From assembly GCF_000684975.1 (NCBI RefSeq), contig NZ_BAXZ01000017.1, positions 62,001 to 126,000 of the forward strand: 64,000 nt of DNA, given 5' to 3'. The translations under genes were made by a program, and so were the position numbers. This document shows positions 62,188-64,000 of this stretch, one piece after another (positions within the stretch are counted from its first letter, which is position 1; every line of letters begins with the position of its first letter). Origin of the DNA: Paraburkholderia acidipaludis NBRC 101816. Its GTDB lineage: Bacteria; Pseudomonadota; Gammaproteobacteria; Burkholderiales; Burkholderiaceae. The notes under the pieces were generated by a model, which saw nothing but the letters and a program-made list of their open reading frames with translations, made no database searches and had not been told where the DNA came from.

Positions 62188-63171
62188 TCAAAGAGCGTAG
62201 TCAGCGGACCACTGCTCAAGAATGGCCTGGTATGGCTTGATAAATTGCTCCTCAACAAACCTTCCCTGCTCGACAGCCAGCCGGCTACGTTCTTCCCGAT
62301 CGTAAACAATTCGAGTCAACGAAAAATCCTGATGCTTCAAACTGGGTTGATAGGATTTTCCTGCTGGAGAATTCGCATTGTAAATCTCGGGCCGGTAAAT
62401 CTTCTGGAAGGTATCCATCGTGCTGATGGTGCCGATAAGCTCAAGATTGGTGTAATCGGCAAGCAAATCGCCGGCAAAATAAAAAGCCAAAGGTGCAACA
62501 CTATTCGGAGGCATGAAATAGCGGACCTTCAACCCCATTTTTTCGAAATATTCGTCAGTCAAAGAATATTCGTCCTGCTGGTACTCGATACCCAATACAG
62601 GATGCTGATTGACAGTCCGGTGATAGGTCTTGCTACTCGAAACGCTTAGACATATAACGGGCGGTTTGGCGAAATGATCTCTGTAAGCTCTGGAATTTAC
62701 GAAGCACTTGAACAGCTTTCCATGCAGCTCTCCAAAATTATCTGGCGTGGTGAATCCGGGCTGATTCTTGTTGTGCTCCAGCAATACTACACTGAAGTCA
62801 TAATCTCGCACATAAGAGGAAAAGTTATTTCCTGCGATACCTTCAATGCATTCGTTAGTTTTTCGATCAACAATATTCGTTTTCAATATTTCGATCAAAG
62901 GAAGCGCGTCACCTCTGCTTTCCCCATCAATATTCAGTTCAACGGAAATGATTTCAAGTTTGACAGCGTAACGATCACCCTCAGGATTATCCCAATGCGC
63001 CAGCGCATTGAAACGATTGTCAATCATCCTGAAGGTGTTACGCAAGTTCTCCTGGCGACTCTTTCCTCTAGCCAGGTTAGCAAAGTTGGTCGTGATACGC
63101 GTATTTTCTGAAGGGCGATAGTCTTCATCGAAACAGATGCTGTTAATAGCAAATGTGAACTCTTTACTCAT
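62188..63171 (-). CDS. mesX: MesX (DUF1852), partner of MesD
   Basis: A 327-residue DUF1852 protein: MSKEFTFAINSICFDEDYRPSENTRITTNFANLARG, SRQENLRNTFRMIDNRFNALAHWDNP and YHRTVNQHPVLGIEYQQDEYSLTDEYF. MesX is required by MesD-type methionine synthases. First gene of the operon. Clearly AT-richer than the backbone, a sign of recent transfer. Confidence 0.9.
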   Translation of the reverse strand: MSKEFTFAINSICFDEDYRPSENTRITTNFANLARGKSRQENLRNTFRMIDNRFNALAHWDNPEGDRYAVKLEIISVELNIDGESRGDALPLIEILKTNIVDRKTNECIEGIAGNNFSSYVRDYDFSVVLLEHNKNQPGFTTPDNFGELHGKLFKCFVNSRAYRDHFAKPPVICLSVSSSKTYHRTVNQHPVLGIEYQQDEYSLTDEYFEKMGLKVRYFMPPNSVAPLAFYFAGDLLADYTNLELIGTISTMDTFQKIYRPEIYNANSPAGKSYQPSLKHQDFSLTRIVYDREERSRLAVEQGRFVEEQFIKPYQAILEQWSADYAL

Positions 63172-63503
63172 TGTTATCCTGCACCCTGGTTTCTGAAATG
63201 AATACTGCGTTTGTTCTTTGCTTTCAATGCTTCCCGCTTTTCTTCTCTGATTTTTTACTCAGCAGCCTCATTGGCATCGACATTCAGGACGAATTCCACG
63301 TTGAGCCGCGGCTGACCGGACATGAATCGATTTCATGCAACCATTAGTGATGCTCATGGCGCGGTGTACGTTGATCCGCGTAGTGACCATGTGCCGTGTG
63401 CTAATCAGAAGAAAAGTGACTGGCAGCGATGATATAGTTTTCATTGCATGAATGAAAATGGATTTATTTCATGCAGACATTAAATTTGTTCATGGAGTGA
63501 GCG
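63172..63503. promoter_or_regulatory. Divergent control region of the mes operon and its LysR gene
   Basis: About 330 bases without a gene. TGAATCGATTTCA (63323-63335) is a perfect MetR box (TGAA-N5-TTCA). Nearer the LysR gene, TTTTCATT-GCATG-AATGAAAA (63438-63458) is an 8-5-8 inverted repeat. These fit control by the adjacent MetR-like regulator. Confidence 0.7.
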
Positions 63504-64000
63504 ATGCTGGATCGCAGTCATCTGATGGTCGTGCGGGAAGTGGAGCGGCAGGGTTCGCTCACGGCCGCCGCCGATACGCTCAATCTCACGCAGTCGGCGC
63601 TAAGCCATGCGGTGAAGAAGCTCGAGCAGCAGCTCGGTACGCCGGTGTGGACGCGCGAGGGACGTTCCATGCGGCTCACGCAGGCCGGACAGTACCTGCT
63701 GAGCCTCGCGAACCGGCTGCTGCCGCAATTCGAACTCGCCGAAGAGCGCATGAAGCAGTACGCGCAGGGCGAGCGCGGCACGTTGCGGATCGGCATGGAA
63801 TGCGCGCCGTGCTATCAATGGCTGCTGAAGGTTGTGTCGCCGTATCTCGCGCGCTGGCCGGATGTCGACGTCGACGTGAAGCAGCGCTTCCAGTTCGGCG
63901 GCATCGGCGCGCTGATCGGCCATGAAATCGACGTGCTCGTCACGCCCGACCCGCTCAAGAAGTCCGAGCTGCATTTTCAGCCGGTGTTCGATTACGAGCA
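63504..64000 (+). CDS. MetR-like LysR regulator (partial, runs off the window)
   Basis: The first 165 codons are present from ATG 63504: MLDRSHLMVVREVERQGSLTAAADTLNLTQSALSHAVKKLEQQLG, then the effector domain (LRIGMECAPCYQWLLKVVSPYLARWPDVDVDV). The wHTH and the early effector region resemble MetR, the homocysteine-responsive activator of methionine genes. It is divergent from mesX, with a MetR box between them. The 3' end is beyond the window. Confidence 0.85.
   Translation, partial: MLDRSHLMVVREVERQGSLTAAADTLNLTQSALSHAVKKLEQQLGTPVWTREGRSMRLTQAGQYLLSLANRLLPQFELAEERMKQYAQGERGTLRIGMECAPCYQWLLKVVSPYLARWPDVDVDVKQRFQFGGIGALIGHEIDVLVTPDPLKKSELHFQPVFDYE

Overview
The window is 64 kb of GC-rich DNA whose codon use, operon style and gene families fit a beta-proteobacterium of the Burkholderia/Paraburkholderia/Caballeronia group. 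This is inferred from gene content; there is no rRNA or other marker gene to prove it. A GC-rich backbone is interrupted by lower-GC accessory segments near 13.7-14.2 kb, 19.2-30 kb and 60.4-63.5 kb. No rRNA, convincing tRNA or CRISPR array was seen.

0-20 kb: the end of a TonB-dependent receptor is followed by exbB-exbD-tonB and a periplasmic sugar-binding-type protein. Then come a NlpC/P60 lipoprotein, an AraC regulator, a DUF2000 protein, an ABC exporter with a frameshifted ATPase gene, a GGDEF-EAL protein, and a response regulator facing a hybrid histidine kinase. A membrane protein/DUF2235 pair follows, then a chimera of a regulator head and a penicillin-acylase tail, a cystathionine-gamma-synthase-family enzyme, and a transposase scrap beside an orphan ATP-grasp gene.

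20-30 kb is accessory. It holds a DUF262/HNH (GmrSD-like) putative defence gene preceded by a possible structured RNA, then a string of small orphan genes separated by copies of one degenerate intergenic repeat. Among them is a tyrosyl-tRNA synthetase gene behind a complete-looking attenuator: promoter, 21-codon leader peptide with tandem Tyr codons, and intrinsic terminator.

30-46 kb: an asparagine/aspartate catabolic cluster (periplasmic asparaginase, MFS transporter, LysR regulator, aspartase, ProX-like editing protein), an SgrR-like regulator, and a cluster of dehydrogenases, a hydrolase, small accessory enzymes and an MFS pump. Two promoters in that cluster share a palindromic operator, one of them next to a LysR gene.

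46-58.7 kb is the most striking part. Four fluoride (crcB-motif) riboswitches can be read directly. They head crcB (fluoride exporter), a six-gene complex I/hydrogenase-like membrane complex whose large subunit has lost the Ni-Fe ligands, a DUF190-ppa-eno-DUF190 operon encoding new copies of two classically fluoride-inhibited enzymes (pyrophosphatase and enolase), and a cysteine-rich protein of unknown function. Together they form a fluoride-resistance regulon: export the ion, replace the poisoned enzymes, and perhaps re-energise the membrane.

58.8-64 kb: a lower-GC operon for folate-independent methionine synthesis (MesX, MesD, flavin reductase, a small membrane peptide, a MetF-like protein), divergent from a MetR-like LysR gene with a perfect MetR box between them.
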